Source of the DNA: Myxocyprinus asiaticus
Taxonomy: Eukaryota > Chordata > Actinopteri > Cypriniformes > Catostomidae
Direction: 5' to 3'
Assembly: GCF_019703515.2 (NCBI RefSeq)
Contig: NC_059393.1
Span: forward strand, 13,046,001 to 13,110,000
DNA length: 64,000 nt
In this document: piece after piece, positions 43,501-56,544 of the stretch
Position numbering within the stretch: the first letter of the stretch is position 1
Layout: each line of letters begins with the position of its first letter
The notes under the pieces: generated by a model
Seen by the model: the letters and a program-made list of their open reading frames with translations, nothing else
Told to the model about the DNA's origin: nothing
Database searches by the model: none
Translations under genes and position numbers: made by a program

Positions 43501-44769
43501 ATGTGGGTTCTGGAGAAGATCCGGGACTCCGTTGAAACAAATGTGCTCCGGCAAGGAGAGACTGGTGATAAACAGGGCAAGGCGCCTGTCTATAGCAATG
43601 TCCTCACACCTGATAAGATTCCAGATTTCTTTATCCCTCCAAAGCTGGTAAGCTGCCCACCAGAGCCTGAGGCAACCGATGTCAAGTCCAAAGAAAGTTT
43701 GCAACCCTCTACATCTGAGCAAACCATCAGCAGCAAGAATATCAGCAGCCCTCGTAGCCCACGATTGGTCAGCAAGTTGGCCGGAGACACCAAAAACTTG
43801 CTTAGGGCCGCTAACCGCCACATCATTCAAATTGAGAGTGCGGATGAAGTCGTTGCAGGTGATACAAATGCGGACCCTCAATCACAGACAGCCATGTCAC
43901 TGCCGTACATTCCAAAGACTCAGACCTCATACGGCTTTGCAACGTTAATGGAGAGTCCCCACACTCGGCGGAAAGAATCCCTGTTCCACTGTGACCACAC
44001 CAGCCCAGTAACCTCGCCCAACACCCAACGCAAGTCTCAAAGCAAGAGCAGCAACGAGGGGAACCACCTCAATCCTCCAGACTTCAACACCTCTCACATA
44101 AACCCCTACCGTTACTTCAGTGGTGGTGAGAGCGACACTTGCTCTTCAGCAGAATCCTCCCCATTTAGTTCACCCTTGCTGTCCCGTTCCGCTTCCCTTC
44201 TGAAGATCTTCACCCATGACACGCAAGCCAAGGTTGCAAAAGGCAAGAGGACATTCGCCAGACATAGTTCCCTATCCACGGATGAATGCAGCTCAGCGGA
44301 ACCAAGCCCTAACGTTCCCAGACGAAGCCACTGTTCCTCTTTGCAAGGTGGTGGAGCTCTGGAACATCTGCATGGTGCCGACCGTCAACACAAGGAACAC
44401 ACCATCAACATGCACAAAGGAGGCACCATCCGGCTTTGTGCAGATTATGATGCAGGTACGGCCCGCTTGCGAATCCGTATAATGGCAGCTGAGGACTTGT
44501 ATGACCCAATGTTTGATATAAAGAGCATCAACTGCTGCGTGTCGCTCTACCTCAATCCAGGCAAGTTGCAGAAACAAAGGAGCACAATTATCAAGAACAG
44601 CCGCAATCCCGTCTTCAACGAGGACTTCTTTTTTGATTCAGTGACTTCGGCTCAGGTAAAAAACCTAGCTCTGAAGATCAAAGTTGTGAATAAAGGAACT
44701 AGCCTGAAAAGAGACTCGCTGTTAGGTGAGCGAGAGGTTGCTTTGTGCAAGCTCTTGTCTGGATTTTAG
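43501..44769 (+). CDS. c2cd4c: C2 calcium-dependent domain-containing protein 4C
   Basis: A single coding exon of 422 residues, about the same as the ~421 of human C2CD4C (from memory). It starts MWVLEKIRDS. Conserved low-complexity motifs follow: YSNVLTPDKIPDFFIPPKL (about residues 29-47), RSPRLVSKLAGDTKN, HIIQIESA, MSLPYIPKTQTSYGFATLME, SPHTRRKESLFH, YFSGGESDTCSSAESSPF and LLSRSASLLK. The C-terminal C2 domain (about 306-422) shows RLRIRIMAAEDLYD, INCCVSLYLNPGKLQKQ, STIIKNSRNPVFNEDFFF and LKRDSLLGERE. C2CD4 proteins are small C2 proteins; A and B are inflammation-induced nuclear proteins, while the role of C is less clear. ATG 43501 is preferred over the in-frame ATG at 43420 because an acceptor lies between them. 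No frame damage. Confidence 0.95.
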   Translation: MWVLEKIRDSVETNVLRQGETGDKQGKAPVYSNVLTPDKIPDFFIPPKLVSCPPEPEATDVKSKESLQPSTSEQTISSKNISSPRSPRLVSKLAGDTKNLLRAANRHIIQIESADEVVAGDTNADPQSQTAMSLPYIPKTQTSYGFATLMESPHTRRKESLFHCDHTSPVTSPNTQRKSQSKSSNEGNHLNPPDFNTSHINPYRYFSGGESDTCSSAESSPFSSPLLSRSASLLKIFTHDTQAKVAKGKRTFARHSSLSTDECSSAEPSPNVPRRSHCSSLQGGGALEHLHGADRQHKEHTINMHKGGTIRLCADYDAGTARLRIRIMAAEDLYDPMFDIKSINCCVSLYLNPGKLQKQRSTIIKNSRNPVFNEDFFFDSVTSAQVKNLALKIKVVNKGTSLKRDSLLGEREVALCKLLSGF

Positions 44770-45538
44770 GCCTTCAATGCAGCCTACAAAGGGACTTCAA
44801 AGGTGGAATAATGTCTTCTGTAATAGAAATTTGCTTCGTTGTCTCTCATGTAGCCTGACACAGTGGTTGACTTAGTATTCACAAATTCAGAAATGACAAT
44901 CACCACCTGATCAAGATACAGTATCTGCATAGCTCTGAATTTGTTGCCAGTGAATATAGAAAATCAAAAGTCTTTTTGTATATCTTATTTTTGTTGTTCT
45001 ACACGTTGAGCCTAATTAAGATGGAGCGTTTACCTTTTTGATTGTAAAGCCTTTTTTTCATAAAGCCGCAGTCCTTTGAAGCAACACAATGGCCCTCTGT
45101 GCTAATGTTAGCTTTGATCCTGGATTCATCTGCCGGCTAATTTTGAGGATAAATATCCAGACTGAACAATGTTGCGTCACATTGCATGTGTTGTTGTCAG
45201 ACATTAGCGTAACTTGTAAATGCAATGACATATTCTTGCAACAATGTGCTGAATGTCATTTGGTGAAACCCAGAAGCCTTACTAATGAGAAGGATTTTGC
45301 ATGCTTAGATTTGCTCACAGTGCACCATTTTTGATTGAGGAAATAATTTCTGACTAATAATTATCTGTATTTGTTGAATATCAACATTTAAATTGAGTGT
45401 TCTGGTTTGCACTCTCTGTCAAGGGCCTTTTATGAAAAAAGGTCAACATAAAAAACTTTCTTGAGAAAGTCTTTCCATTTTGAATGTATATGCTGCATTT
45501 GTCATTATGCAAATGATTGATTTTAAGTGATATTATAG

Positions 45539-48126
45539 CTCTGTTCCATAACCTAGTGAGCTGCCTTGCTGTCTACTGCCTACATAGGCAGCTGCTTGCT
45601 AAAGGCTAGGATACACGTAATTTTTACGCGTGCCATTACGTCTCGCACATGGTCGAGCGCTCAGCCTGTCAAAGTACCGGTATACTATTTTGACTGTAAT
45701 CCCAAACTGACACGTTCAATACATTTACACTTGACTGCCTTGTGATACTCTTTTAGCAGTCAACAGCAGGCACATGTGCAGTGACAAGCTAAGACGCAGA
45801 CTGTCTAAGAAAATCTAGACGGCATCCAGACAGGCCGCGCATACTGTGCTGATGACGAAATTTGAGTTATAAGCACTATGCGTGAGACGTACTGTACCAG
45901 CATGCGGAAAACAATTCAACCGAAGTATACTCTGGCCTTAAGGCAGAATCCTAACGGAAATGTAACCTCAAAAGTGAGTGATTTGGAACGCTCTACATAG
46001 ACAGCAACTCCACCAATTATACAAAAAGTGCTCCGCACAGGAGACTCACGATTCACGATTGATTCCAATAGAGTTTGTCGTTAGCATGTTGCTAAACTAA
46101 CTGTGTGATGCTCTGTTAAGCATAAAAATATATAAGACACACAAATATTGGGTAATAATTACTTTTGGAAACCAAGAAAAAAAAATACTGTGACCGTTTG
46201 ATTTTCATGACTTTCGGTTCCGTTAACGGTTCTTGTGCATACAATTTTACGTCACTGCAGACGAAAACTTTACTAAAATATTCTGACAGTGTTTCCTGCA
46301 GTGCAATTCAGTGGCAGCACTGCCCCCTACATAATCTACAGCGTAAAACACACAGCGCATCAAGAGTTTTCTGATTCCTGAACGATTTAATCTTATGTGC
46401 CGGCTCTTTTGGATCAGCACGTCCAGTGCATTCTGATTCCTAAAGAAAGACCCTTATGTGCCGGCTCTTTTGAATCTACAGCATGAAATGCAAATCCCAT
46501 AGTCTGATTACTGGACAAATTACTTTATTGAGCGGTTCCTTTTAATGTACAGCGCGAAACATCCAACTCTTTCAATGTTGTCCGATTCCTGAAGAAATTA
46601 CTCTTATGAGCTGGTTCTTTTTAGTGAGTCAGAAATACTTTAACGTCAGTCAGAGTGGTTACTGAATTAATCTAATACTGATGCGCAAGTTATGAATATC
46701 CAACCTGAAATGAAATCAGAATTGTTGAAGTCTCACAAGCATGAAGTACAACATCAGACTGCATAACACAGTCTAAACTGTCTCTGGAACTGTTTCTGTG
46801 TTTTTTTTTTTTTTTAATGTACTTCACACCTGTGAGACTTGAACTGGTTGCTCATGTGACAATATCACATTTCTTGTTTGTTTACAGTCGTATTTTATAT
46901 GTGGTTAGGAACAGTTATTGGATTGCATTTATGCCTCAAAGTATGCAAATGTGCCTTTTACAAGAATTGTATGACATTTATTTCTGATTTGTTATGTCTA
47001 CTCTGTAGAAATCTAAAATGATCTCTTCATCTGGCAACAGGCTACTGAGGGCAGTAAATGCAATAAGAATAACATTTCTTATTTTCAAATAATTCTTCCT
47101 TGAAAGTTCTGAAAGAATCATTAAGAGGAATCGGAACCGGAATCGTTAAATTCCTAAGATTACCATCCCAAGTAATAATGCATGTTTAATTAGATTGGAG
47201 TACATTTTATCGAGACTTTTAGCTATGGTATAATATTAAAGGATAGGGTACAATGGGGCTAAAGGCTCTGTGATGTAAAAGGCTCCTTTGATTTTATTTT
47301 CTCCTAAAACACTAAATAGCAACAAAAACTATCACAGGACTTTCCTAAACACTTGTTTGTCACTATACACTGAAAAATATTCCTGATCCATGAGATCTTT
47401 GCGTGAAATGTCTAAAGGTTGATTTTATTTTTCATATTTTTAATATTGTTTTAAATATTGCAAATTTATGTAGCTAATGAAAAAACACATTTCTTTTGAG
47501 ACAAAATACTTATTTATCATTTTCAGTTTTGTTAAAGGTCATTAAATCAAACATTTATCAATAACTGTCCAATAAGTGAAAGGATAGTATTTGGGGTAAA
47601 AAGCCCCCCTGTTGCAGGGGCTAAAGGCCCCTATTAAACACATTATTTTATATATATATATATATATATTTTTTTTACCTTGATACATTTTGTAACCAGA
47701 AAAAAGAAACATTTCCTTAAGGGGTGCCTTTAGGCTCGTTGTACCCTATTTATAATCAAGGTTCATTTTTATTCACCATCTTGGGTTAATTGTTTTCAGA
47801 CAGGATACATCTGCAAAAATGTCCACATCCATCTGCGCTGTTTTTCAATTGTTCTTTTCTATGAAAACATGAGCTAGATGGACATCTTTGACCGTTGCGC
47901 CATGTCTCGCTGTTCTTTCATTTTTAGATGCTGTCTCAATTTAAAAAGAACTTCAGCTTTTAAAAAGGTTTCTCAAAACTCCCGTTCCATTTGTTGCAAT
48001 TTGTCTAGCTTTTTTAGAAGCAAAGACATTCAGTGTGACCCCATTCATCCTTCATGTCAACGCCGCATCTATGATGCCTTAAAATGCTGCCTACGGAGGC
48101 AGCTCACTAGATTTGTTTAAACAGAG
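45539..48126. mobile_element. CTAGTGAGCTGCCT-ended TIR repeat with insertions
   Basis: The left CTCTGTTCCATAACCTAGTGAGCTGCCT is matched by the complement of GGCAGCTCACTAGATTTGTTTAAACAGAG at the right. Inside are an 'AAGTATACT' repeat fragment (about 45600-45945), the element at 47243-47749 and a fragment shared with 23160-23230. Confidence 0.5.
47243..47749. mobile_element. TAGGGTACAA-ended MITE
   Basis: The left ATAGGGTACAATGGGGCTAA and right GCCTTTAGGCTCGTTGTACCCTAT are inverted repeats with few mismatches. CTAAAGGC(C/T)C also recurs internally (about 47605-47635). Contains a (TA)n tract at 47651-47670. Noncoding. Confidence 0.65.
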
Positions 48127-48874
48127 TGTATATGCTAAATCTACAGACAAGTAAAATAAAATACATCAGCAATTAATTTATAATAAGCAATATTTTTTCC
48201 CCATTTCCATTTCTGATTAATATCAAACAAAATTATACATATGTAGAAGAGTTTACTTCTTTCTAGGTTCCACTTTCTAGATGAAAGAACAGAAAAGGCA
48301 TCTTTAAGGTGCATTAGCTGGCTAGAGCTTGTTAAAATGCTGAAAAATGGCAAAGATTGCCCCATTGATTCCAGTGAATAGCAGAATAGTTACACAAGTG
48401 ATTTAAGGGATGGACATGAACATTTCTATATTTATGATCTGTGGATTGTGCCGTAATTACTGAGTGCAAAAGTATGTAAAGCTTTTCATTTTTATTCAAG
48501 TGTTTCATGAAGTTTTTAATTTACAAAACTACTCGAATGCTGGAGTCTTCCTGTTTTAACAGGTGTATTTTGCAAAATGAAGAAAGTGCCAATCCTATGT
48601 ACTTGATGTAGAAGTAAATAGTTCATCTGCCATTTCCTGTGAGTTGTTCATGCTGGATTCTGTCGTCTGGTGTTTGTAACGTGTTCATGGTTAATATTTT
48701 TACTATGGTAATCAACTTATTATAATTATAAGTGTGAGCTGTTTGATGGAGAATTCAATGTACTACGTTTTGTTTTCTGCACTTCTGCATGAATATTCAA
48801 CTGGTGTATTTGTATCTTAGATGGGCAGTTGGGGGTTCAGGGTTGGGGCTTTACTCTGGGGCACTTTTGCAAAT

Positions 48875-48880
48875 AATAAA
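48875..48880 (+). promoter_or_regulatory. Candidate poly(A) signal, c2cd4c
   Basis: AATAAA with downstream TTTTGTTGCCATTTTGCTGTTGT. Assigned to c2cd4c by strand and lack of any other gene. Confidence 0.35.
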
Positions 48881-49659
48881 CATAAAACATTTTGTTGCCA
48901 TTTTGCTGTTGTATTTCATACGTAGTGATCCATGATATAAATTATTTAACTCTTATGGCACTCCAACGGTACATTTTGTCCCAATATAGGTGAGGGTGGA
49001 AGTGAAGACTCTGAAGATCTAATACTCACCATGCACCTTTGACTTAGATCTTGCAGTCATGTTTCATTTGAGGATAGTGAATTTATAATAATCAAGCAAA
49101 AATTTGATTGGAGGAATTTTCCTTCATGTTGTTAGCTAACCAAGGTGTTATGAGATAATCTGGTCGTTCTCAGAGAAAACAGTGCCATTTGTGCTTGTCT
49201 AATTATCATCAGACAAAAATAATTTTATACAATTGCTATTATATATTAACACTATAATTAAAGGTGTTCATCATTGTGATTTGCTAGATAAGATAATTGT
49301 GTCTGAGATAGGCGACCTCTCCATTATCAGAAGTCAAAGTTTGGTGCATTACATGTCTACGATCACCAAGGGAAAAATTCCCAGAAGTTTCTGAGGCTTG
49401 CCTACAAACATTAATGTTCAAAGGGGACTGAAAAGATCAGGCATCTCTTCCTGGTAAACAGATAATAGCAGAGGGTCATCTATCATTGCTGTCCACTGGC
49501 TGGCGTCCACCTCATTAGGACAGAGAAACAAGAAAGCGAGAAAGCAGAACAGAGAATAAGAAGGAGAGACAGAAACAGAATAGCAGAGCACACCTGTTTT
49601 TCCAAATGAACAAGTTTCACCCATCTCTCATTGAGCTGGTCTCCTTTGGGACCCCTTTT

Positions 49660-49870
49660 GATCCATTCCTGGCTCTTTCAATGTCTCTTGGCTCTTTTTT
49701 CTGGATTAGATGAAACATCCTTCCCCATCTTAAGCAAAAAACATTCACAAAAGCCAATAATAGCATCTCTAGTTGACATTTCATAGAAACAATTCTACAG
49801 ATTAGTGGTTGTTCAGTGGTTTTGCTTCAGGATATGACATGAAACATCAAGTGGCAACCCAACACAGTAC
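49660..49870. repeat. Local duplicate D1
   Basis: Similar to 52130-52370 over about 200 bp: GGCTCTTT..., GGATTAGAT, CATCCTTCC, ACATTCACA, GTTGACATTTCATA, GTGGTT..TTTTGCTT.AGGA and CATCAAGTGGC.ACCC. Direct orientation. Confidence 0.6.
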
Positions 49871-50261
49871 CACAAGTGTTTATTGTACAAAAGTAAACAA
49901 GAATGCCCTTTAACTCCTTAAATTGTCAAAATTTCAATGAACTGCATAGGCCCAACAACATGCAAAATTATTAGCATGACATTAATAGTGCGTTTATCAT
50001 TACCGTGTTTATCCTTGTTGCAAGTGAACCTGTATTTAATGAAATGTGGATTACATTTTCTTTTACCTTAGTTACCATTACATTTTACCAAAAAAGATTT
50101 TTGTCATGGTTTTTGAGGATATCATATACTGTAACATGTTGGCATCTGACTAATTTGGTTAGCTTCTACCAAGTCAACCAAATAAATTCGCACCAAAATA
50201 CAGAAGAGTTTAATTGGACACACAGCCTTTAAGGTCACAGCAAAAGATTTGGGAAGTGTTT

Positions 50262-50866
50262 TCTCCTCAACCTGATCTCATGTCAAGACATTATAATAGT
50301 ACAAGGTGGCGAATTCTTAAGAAATTGTACAAGTTGGCCTGTACAAAAACGTATGACTTTTACTCTCATTGAGAAAAATAAAGGAACCAATGAACAACGT
50401 TATTTCGATATTTCCTAATAACTCCTAATTCAAACCTAAATCTAACCATAAAAGAACCATGGTGGTTTTGAACGAGCGTGCTTACGATTTTTCCTAAGTG
50501 TAAATCCGAACCCAAACCCCAGACCTAAACCTATCTAATTTTAATAGGAAAATAGCTTTTCTGTAACACAAAAGAAAGGGTTTGAAACAGGGGAGGGAAG
50601 CATATTACACGTTATTGACATACATCAGCCATTTGTATAGCAAAAATAAATATAGAATGAGTAACTAAATTTGTTCACAGACATTTCCTTTCTTAAAATA
50701 ATGTGTTTGAGAGGAGGCTAGCTAAAATTTGATGCCTGTATTGTATCGATTTAAAATTCTGTTTGTTGATTGGTTGGTCTCTATGGGAATAAAAGTCGTA
50801 CAATATCATAAGATTTCGCTATCTCTTACGAATTATTGTGAATAGTCATGAGACCATGTTGTTTTT
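50262..50866. mobile_element. ATCTCATG-ended repeat
   Basis: It starts CCTGATCTCATGTCAAGACA and ends AATAGTCATGAGACCA, imperfect inverted ends. GTACAA and TAAGA(A/T)TT(G/C)G motifs are in subterminal positions on both sides. Noncoding. Confidence 0.45.
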
Positions 50867-52129
50867 CCTCCCTTTTTTTAATAGTTGATAAGCCTATTTA
50901 ATTTGCTATCCTAGCTATACACTATTTTGTGGTTAGCTGCATTTTTTAAAATTTAAAATTCTAATACGTAAATTCAGTTGTTGCATAATGTCCAGATTCC
51001 ATGCTGTTTGTCATAACAAAATATTTTAGAAGATGGAGTTTCATTTTTCACCTGAAATGGCACATTCTTAAGGTATTCTGATAAAAACCTACTTCCTCAC
51101 AATTTGTTGTGATTGGCAGCTCTTCAGTCCCTATCAACATGGTGATTTTTTTTTTTTTCAGGTAAGACATTTCTAGCAAAAAAGAACGCCTTTGTACTTA
51201 GCGTGCAGTAGTGATTCCGAGCAATGCTCCAACTTTGACATGATGTTAAGATATGCCATCTCACAGTTTAGAAATGTATTCATTGTGTTGTATTGCCCAT
51301 AGAGGAGGCTGGAGGGTAATGTATGTTGCGGCACAGACTGTTTGACAACTTAATAATACTGCTGGAATTAGTTTTTTGTAAGCCTCATAACCAAATAATC
51401 CTGAGTGATCACTTCTGTGGGAATTAGTGGTACTTGCAAAGGCAAGCGTAACTATTATTATTGCTCATATACTTTGGGTTAGTGATTTGAAGTCCTTATC
51501 AACAGCCACTTTTGGCTGTATAAGGCTCTTGAGTTGGCTATATGGTTCTTTTGAGATCAATAAAAGTTCTTAATGCTACATTATACGTTCTTCAAATCTG
51601 CGTATTGGTTCCTTGGTTATTTAAAGCACCAGAAATCACATGGTTTTCTAAAGAACTAGACACTAAATGGTTCTTTGTGGAACTATGAGATCAGGCTGTA
51701 CAAACATTTTTGGTTCTAAATGGAACCTTGATGATGTTATAGTTTCAGCTTTTTTGAATTTCAATAACTTTATTCAACCCAGTTATTTTGCTTGCATTCC
51801 AAAGTCCACTTTGGAGAAGAGAGATCCAACATAATCTTTAATCGTTTAAGACAGCCCTGTCGGAGAGACCACATATTTTCATGTGCTTCCCTTTAGTTTC
51901 AGGGAGCAAAGGTAAGGGCTATTATTGGCTGGGGATTGCTATGGCAACCACAGATTCAGGGAGCAAGTAAGGTGCCGTTGCCTGTCTGTTGTGTATGTGT
52001 TGGAATGAAGCAGAATACCATCCAAGAGGCTGTGACAAATCAAGCTGAGTGATCTGGTTCTAGTAGACTCTGTTCTGTAGTGTGTAGTTGGCCATTTTAA
52101 TAGTTACATTAGTTATTTATTACTTCTGG

Positions 52130-52370
52130 CCTCTTTTATTATCTTTTAGCTCTTTGCTTCACTTGTTTCCACTCTCTTGGATTAGATAATCATCCTTCCT
52201 GTTTTAGGTAATACCCGAACATTCACAGGTGCCAATTGTAGGATCTCTGGTTGACATTTCATATTTCGAAACAACACTCTGGATCAGTGGTTTTCAACTG
52301 GTTTTGCTTTAGGACCCAGATTTTACATCAGACATCAAGTGGCGACCCGATATAGTACTGTGACAAGTCT
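52130..52370. repeat. Local duplicate D2
   Basis: Partner of 49660-49870. The last 60-90 bp (CAGTGGTTTTCAACTGG..) also resemble 59575-59640. Confidence 0.6.
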
Positions 52371-52903
52371 CTAGCTCTTTTATGAAGGAGGAAGTGGGGG
52401 CCAGGTGAACAGTCAATGTAATTCTTTATTTGTATAACTTTTCAGTGTAAACACACAAAATAATACTTTCCAGCCGTCCACTGAACACACACTGACCCAC
52501 ACGCAGCTTTGTGCGTCTCTCTCTCTCTCCTCCAGCGGTTTGGACTGCCCTTTTATCCCTCTCCAGCTCTCACTGCAACATAAAACAGCTGTTAGAAGTT
52601 ATTTCCCACAGGTGTCGATCCTTACCGCTCTTCCTTTCCCGGCCTCGCTCTCCACAGATGTCGCTTGGCCACACCCAGCTCACCATAAGTACCAAAGCTG
52701 TTTATATTATCTTACAGCATCCTAGGATGCACCTCTTGGTTATGCGAACTCCCAGAGTTTGAAGAGTTGTAATATAGACAAAGGGTTGCTAAAATACATG
52801 TACATATTTAGCTATGTAAACAATTATCTGTTTGCATGTTGGGATTATGAATGAAGAGTGCAAAATGTTACATAATGGCTATTATTACAAATGGATCACT
52901 TGT

Positions 52904-53214
52904 TGTTCTTCTTTCGGCTGCTTCCATTTGGGGTCACCACAGTGGACCATCCATGATCCACATATTTGAATTGGCACAGGTTTTACACCAGATGCCCTTC
53001 CTGATGTAACCCCCAGTGGCTGAAGGACTCTTACTCATACCTACAGGGCAATTTAGAGTCTCCAATTCAATTAACCTGCATGTTTTAGGACTTGTGAGGG
53101 AAACTGGAGCACCCACAAACTCAACACAGAAAGGTCTAGTTGAACCAGGACTAAAACCCGGGACCTTCTTGCTGTGAGGTGACAGTGCTAATCACTGAGC
53201 CACTGTTCTGCCCT
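52904..53214 (-). mobile_element. DANA/Mermaid-like SINE with perfect 15-bp TSD
   Basis: The right side (5' on minus) is a tRNA-like head: GTGGCTCAGTGATTAGCAC (A box), CTCACAGCAAGAAGGTCC and CCCGGGTTTTAGTCC (degenerate B box). The body contains AATTGGAGACTCTAAATTGC and GAAGGGCATCTGGTGTAAAA; the tail is GGTGACCCCAAATGG..GCCGAAAGAAGAA. It is flanked by AAATGGATCACTTGT on both sides (52889-52903 and 53215-53229), identical over 15 bp. Confidence 0.9.
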
Positions 53215-53550
53215 AAATGGATCACTTGTGGTTACAATTATATTAGTATTTTCATTACCTTCTAAGATTGATTGTCTTCTCTTGTCCATCCACCCAACCT
53301 GAGCAATGAAGCTAAGTCCAGTGATCACAGACCTGCTCTCTGTTCAGGTTATTGGCACCATCTGGCCAATCTAAATCAGAGTGACACACATTCCCATGGA
53401 AACCCCAGGAACATCTGCCCCTGATGATAACAGTGAAAAATCATATGGTGCAGCTTTTGATGCCTAGATATAAAAATGGGGATTTCCTGCACATGCTTTC
53501 CAGAAGCCAAAAACATCCTCACTAGCAAGTGAACAATAGTATACAGATGT

Positions 53551-54070
53551 CTTAAAGGAATGTTCAGGATTCAATACAAGGTAGGCTAAATCGACAGCAT
53601 TTGTGGCATAATGTTGACTACCACAAACAAAAACAAAAAATTCAACTATACAATTCAACTATAAAAAAGACGTATACAATTAAAGTGAATAGGGCCAGTT
53701 CGTAAACATTAAAATACACAGTGTTTTAAAAATATAGCCACAAAATGTAAACAATAAACATGCTACAATGTTTTAAGTGCAATAAAATCGCTTACTAACC
53801 TCATCAGAGTAAAGTTATATCCAATATTACAACTCTGTTGTCATGACGATGTAACGCTGGTAAACCCTGTGATATGGTTAAATCCTTAATTTTATCAAAC
53901 TAAAATCATATAAACAAATATAATGTATCTTGTGGCCATACTTTTGAAACAGTGTGTATTTGAACGTTAATGGACTGGCCATTGTAAGTGCCTTACTGTA
54001 ACAGCGATCTTTCCTTTTTTTATATAAACAAGGGAGGAGTTGAATTTATTTTGTGGTAATCAACATTTTA
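53551..54070. repeat. TTAAAGGAATGTTCAGG dispersed repeat
   Basis: It begins CTTAAAGGAATGTTCAGGAT and includes CGACAGCATTTGTGGCATAA and AATTTATTTTGTGGTAATCAACA, recognised as a common fish repeat. The left part GCATAATGTTGACTACCAC is complementary to the right GTGGTAATCAACATT. Ends approximate. Confidence 0.5.
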
Positions 54071-54762
54071 CCAAAAAATACTATTTTGCCTTGTCAAAAT
54101 AATGCCCTATTCATGAAATACACTATTATAGCAACACTAGTAAATTTTATACAGTTTTGTCAGGCATGATGTATCTGCCATTGCACATTAAAAGAGACCA
54201 AATCATAGGCCTACGCTTGCTGTTGAGGCAAATAAAAAAGGGTTTGTCATGATAAAAGAAAACCCCAGAAGAATCACTCTTCGTTCAGCTTCAGAGCCTG
54301 TAGGGAAAACAAAGGACATCTTTCTGATTGGCAGTTCCTTGAGTGGTCTTACTTTGAAAGACCCCTCTTTGCTTAAAGAAGATAGTGCTATACAGTATGT
54401 GTAGCCAAAGAGAGAGATGTTGAATTACAAAAGTTAGTGAATTTCATTTATTCACTTTAAATTCTAACCATATTCATGGCAAACTTCAGGGTAAGATTCA
54501 TGCTCAGCATTGTTTATGTGAGCGTGATTACTTGGTCCGCAAGGGTACAGAACCCATGTCTCGGAGGTCAGTAATGCTAGGTGACCATGGATGAATTGAG
54601 GCAAATATGGGTGATGGCTCTTGTCAGTAATTCGGCAGTATGGGATTGCTGTCAGGGTACATCAACTTTTGGAAGCAACATGTCGATTTTCTGTTTAAAA
54701 ACTGATCATGTATGATCATGAATTTTAACTAACCCCTAAGTATTAAACTTTGGCGCATAATC

Positions 54763-54766
<4 letters not shown>

Positions 54767-54806
<40 letters not shown>
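54767..54806. repeat. (TC)20 microsatellite
   Basis: Forty bases of uninterrupted TC. Confidence 0.95.
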
Positions 54807-54810
<4 letters not shown>

Positions 54811-56544
54811 GTGTGAGGGAAGTCCAAAACGTGAATCGGTTCCTTCAGATGGGTTATGTACAGTAAGTGAACTGGTTAAAACAAGCAATTCACCAATCCA
54901 CTTATATGTAGCATTGGGTTGTCAAATTCATTTGGGTGAATTGTTTTTTTGGACAGTACATGTAAATGAACCAGTTCAAATAAATGATCTTCAGCTAAGC
55001 CATGAAAACTAGGGTTGTGATAGGACAAGTTAATGTGGTGCCAGAGTGCCTTTAGACCAATATATTCATGTTTTTCCTTCTAATGTTAGCTTAAGTTATC
55101 ATGTTTTTATATTATCAGCCTTTCATAATAAACAAACTGAAAGAGCACTAAAACTGTGTACAATAAATTTAATTCAGAGATGGCATCATCTCTGGCATGG
55201 AAAGACAACCGACACTTTAAAATGACTACAAGAGTTCGTATAGAGTTATCAGCATTGTTTATACCCACCGAGGGTTCTGGTCCCATGGATACCAGGAAGT
55301 TATCATGTTAACATAAGCAATGGTGAATGCATTGCCCTAAAAATCATTTTTACTCCACTGACGGTTACATTTAGGGTTGTGGTTTTGGTTAAGGGATAGG
55401 GTTGATCAAATATTCATTCCTGTTGACTGTATAGCATAAAATACAGTCTGAACCATAAAACTGAACAGTAATATTAGTGATACTTGCCTTAGCAGCACCA
55501 CTAATTATTTATAGGCATAAATAACTTTTTGTGGTTCTTGACTCTCTATGCAAATCAAGCGACCAATTCGACAGCTTTAGACTTTAAGAAGATCTCAAAA
55601 CAGTACATTTTGAGTGCATCATTAAAATAATTATAATATTTATTATTTGGCATGCAACCGGGCTTTGGCACGTGCTAATAGAGTGTTAAGACATTCTAAA
55701 TTTCACTTTAGCAGAGTCAAATGTGATATTCAGTTAAGGCAAAGCAGCAAAGACTTTCGACACTTAGAACTCTTAAGTTACAGAGTTATATGTACTTTCC
55801 CCTTGATTTTACAGGGTTCAATGGGGTGCGTTGTTTAGCTCAACGCACCGCTGCATTTCAGCATGGGGTCTGGCAGGATGTTACGCTTCACAAGACCATT
55901 TGACACGTCACAATGAACCGACCATTAATCGCTTGAATCAGCTTCCAAATCAAAACCCGGCATAATACAGTATTTAAAACCCTCCACTGTTTTCACTTGA
56001 ATGCGCTCAAATTGCAATCAACTCTTTCCCATTTATTTTTCTGTAAGAACCAGGAGAGGTGAGAACGCAGACATTGTTTGCGGTCTGGATTAATCAGCAT
56101 CGATAAAATGTGTGTGTGTGGGGCGGGGGGGGATTAATGGGCTACCTCGTGGTTTCCATGGATACGCGGTCGACACAGACACATGTGAATTAATAACCGC
56201 CTGCCGCCGAGCAACAACAGCCGAAGCTTTAATTAGAGTATGAGAGAGAGAGGGGAAGAGAGAGCATGATGAACAGTGAAATGTATTTTGGCATCCCTTT
56301 TAACACACTGCTTCCATAAAATCAAAGAGAATTATCTCACAATTGAACAGGTGTCCAGGGCCTCAAAGTGCCAAGGCTATATCCTCTCAATCTTTTCATG
56401 TTGTTTGAATACTAACACCTCTGTTAAATTCCAGGTGCTCCTCTTTGCTGTTCATTACTGATTCATTCCATCCTCGGAGAGAGAATGTCAAAATCTCTGA
56501 TTTCATATCTTTCTGTCTTTGTTCTCTTTCTGTGATAGGGTTTG

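Larger units (their letters stand above)
44770..48880 (+). other. c2cd4c: c2cd4c 3'UTR / downstream region
   Basis: No poly(A) signal of the AATAAA type is seen close to the stop. A good one is at 48875-48880, so the 3'UTR might be up to 4.1 kb. Transposon-like repeats at 45539-48126 make a shorter UTR equally possible. Confidence 0.35.

Noticed and set aside
43396..43881. 161-codon minus-strand ORF
   Set aside because: Antisense shadow of the c2cd4c coding exon.
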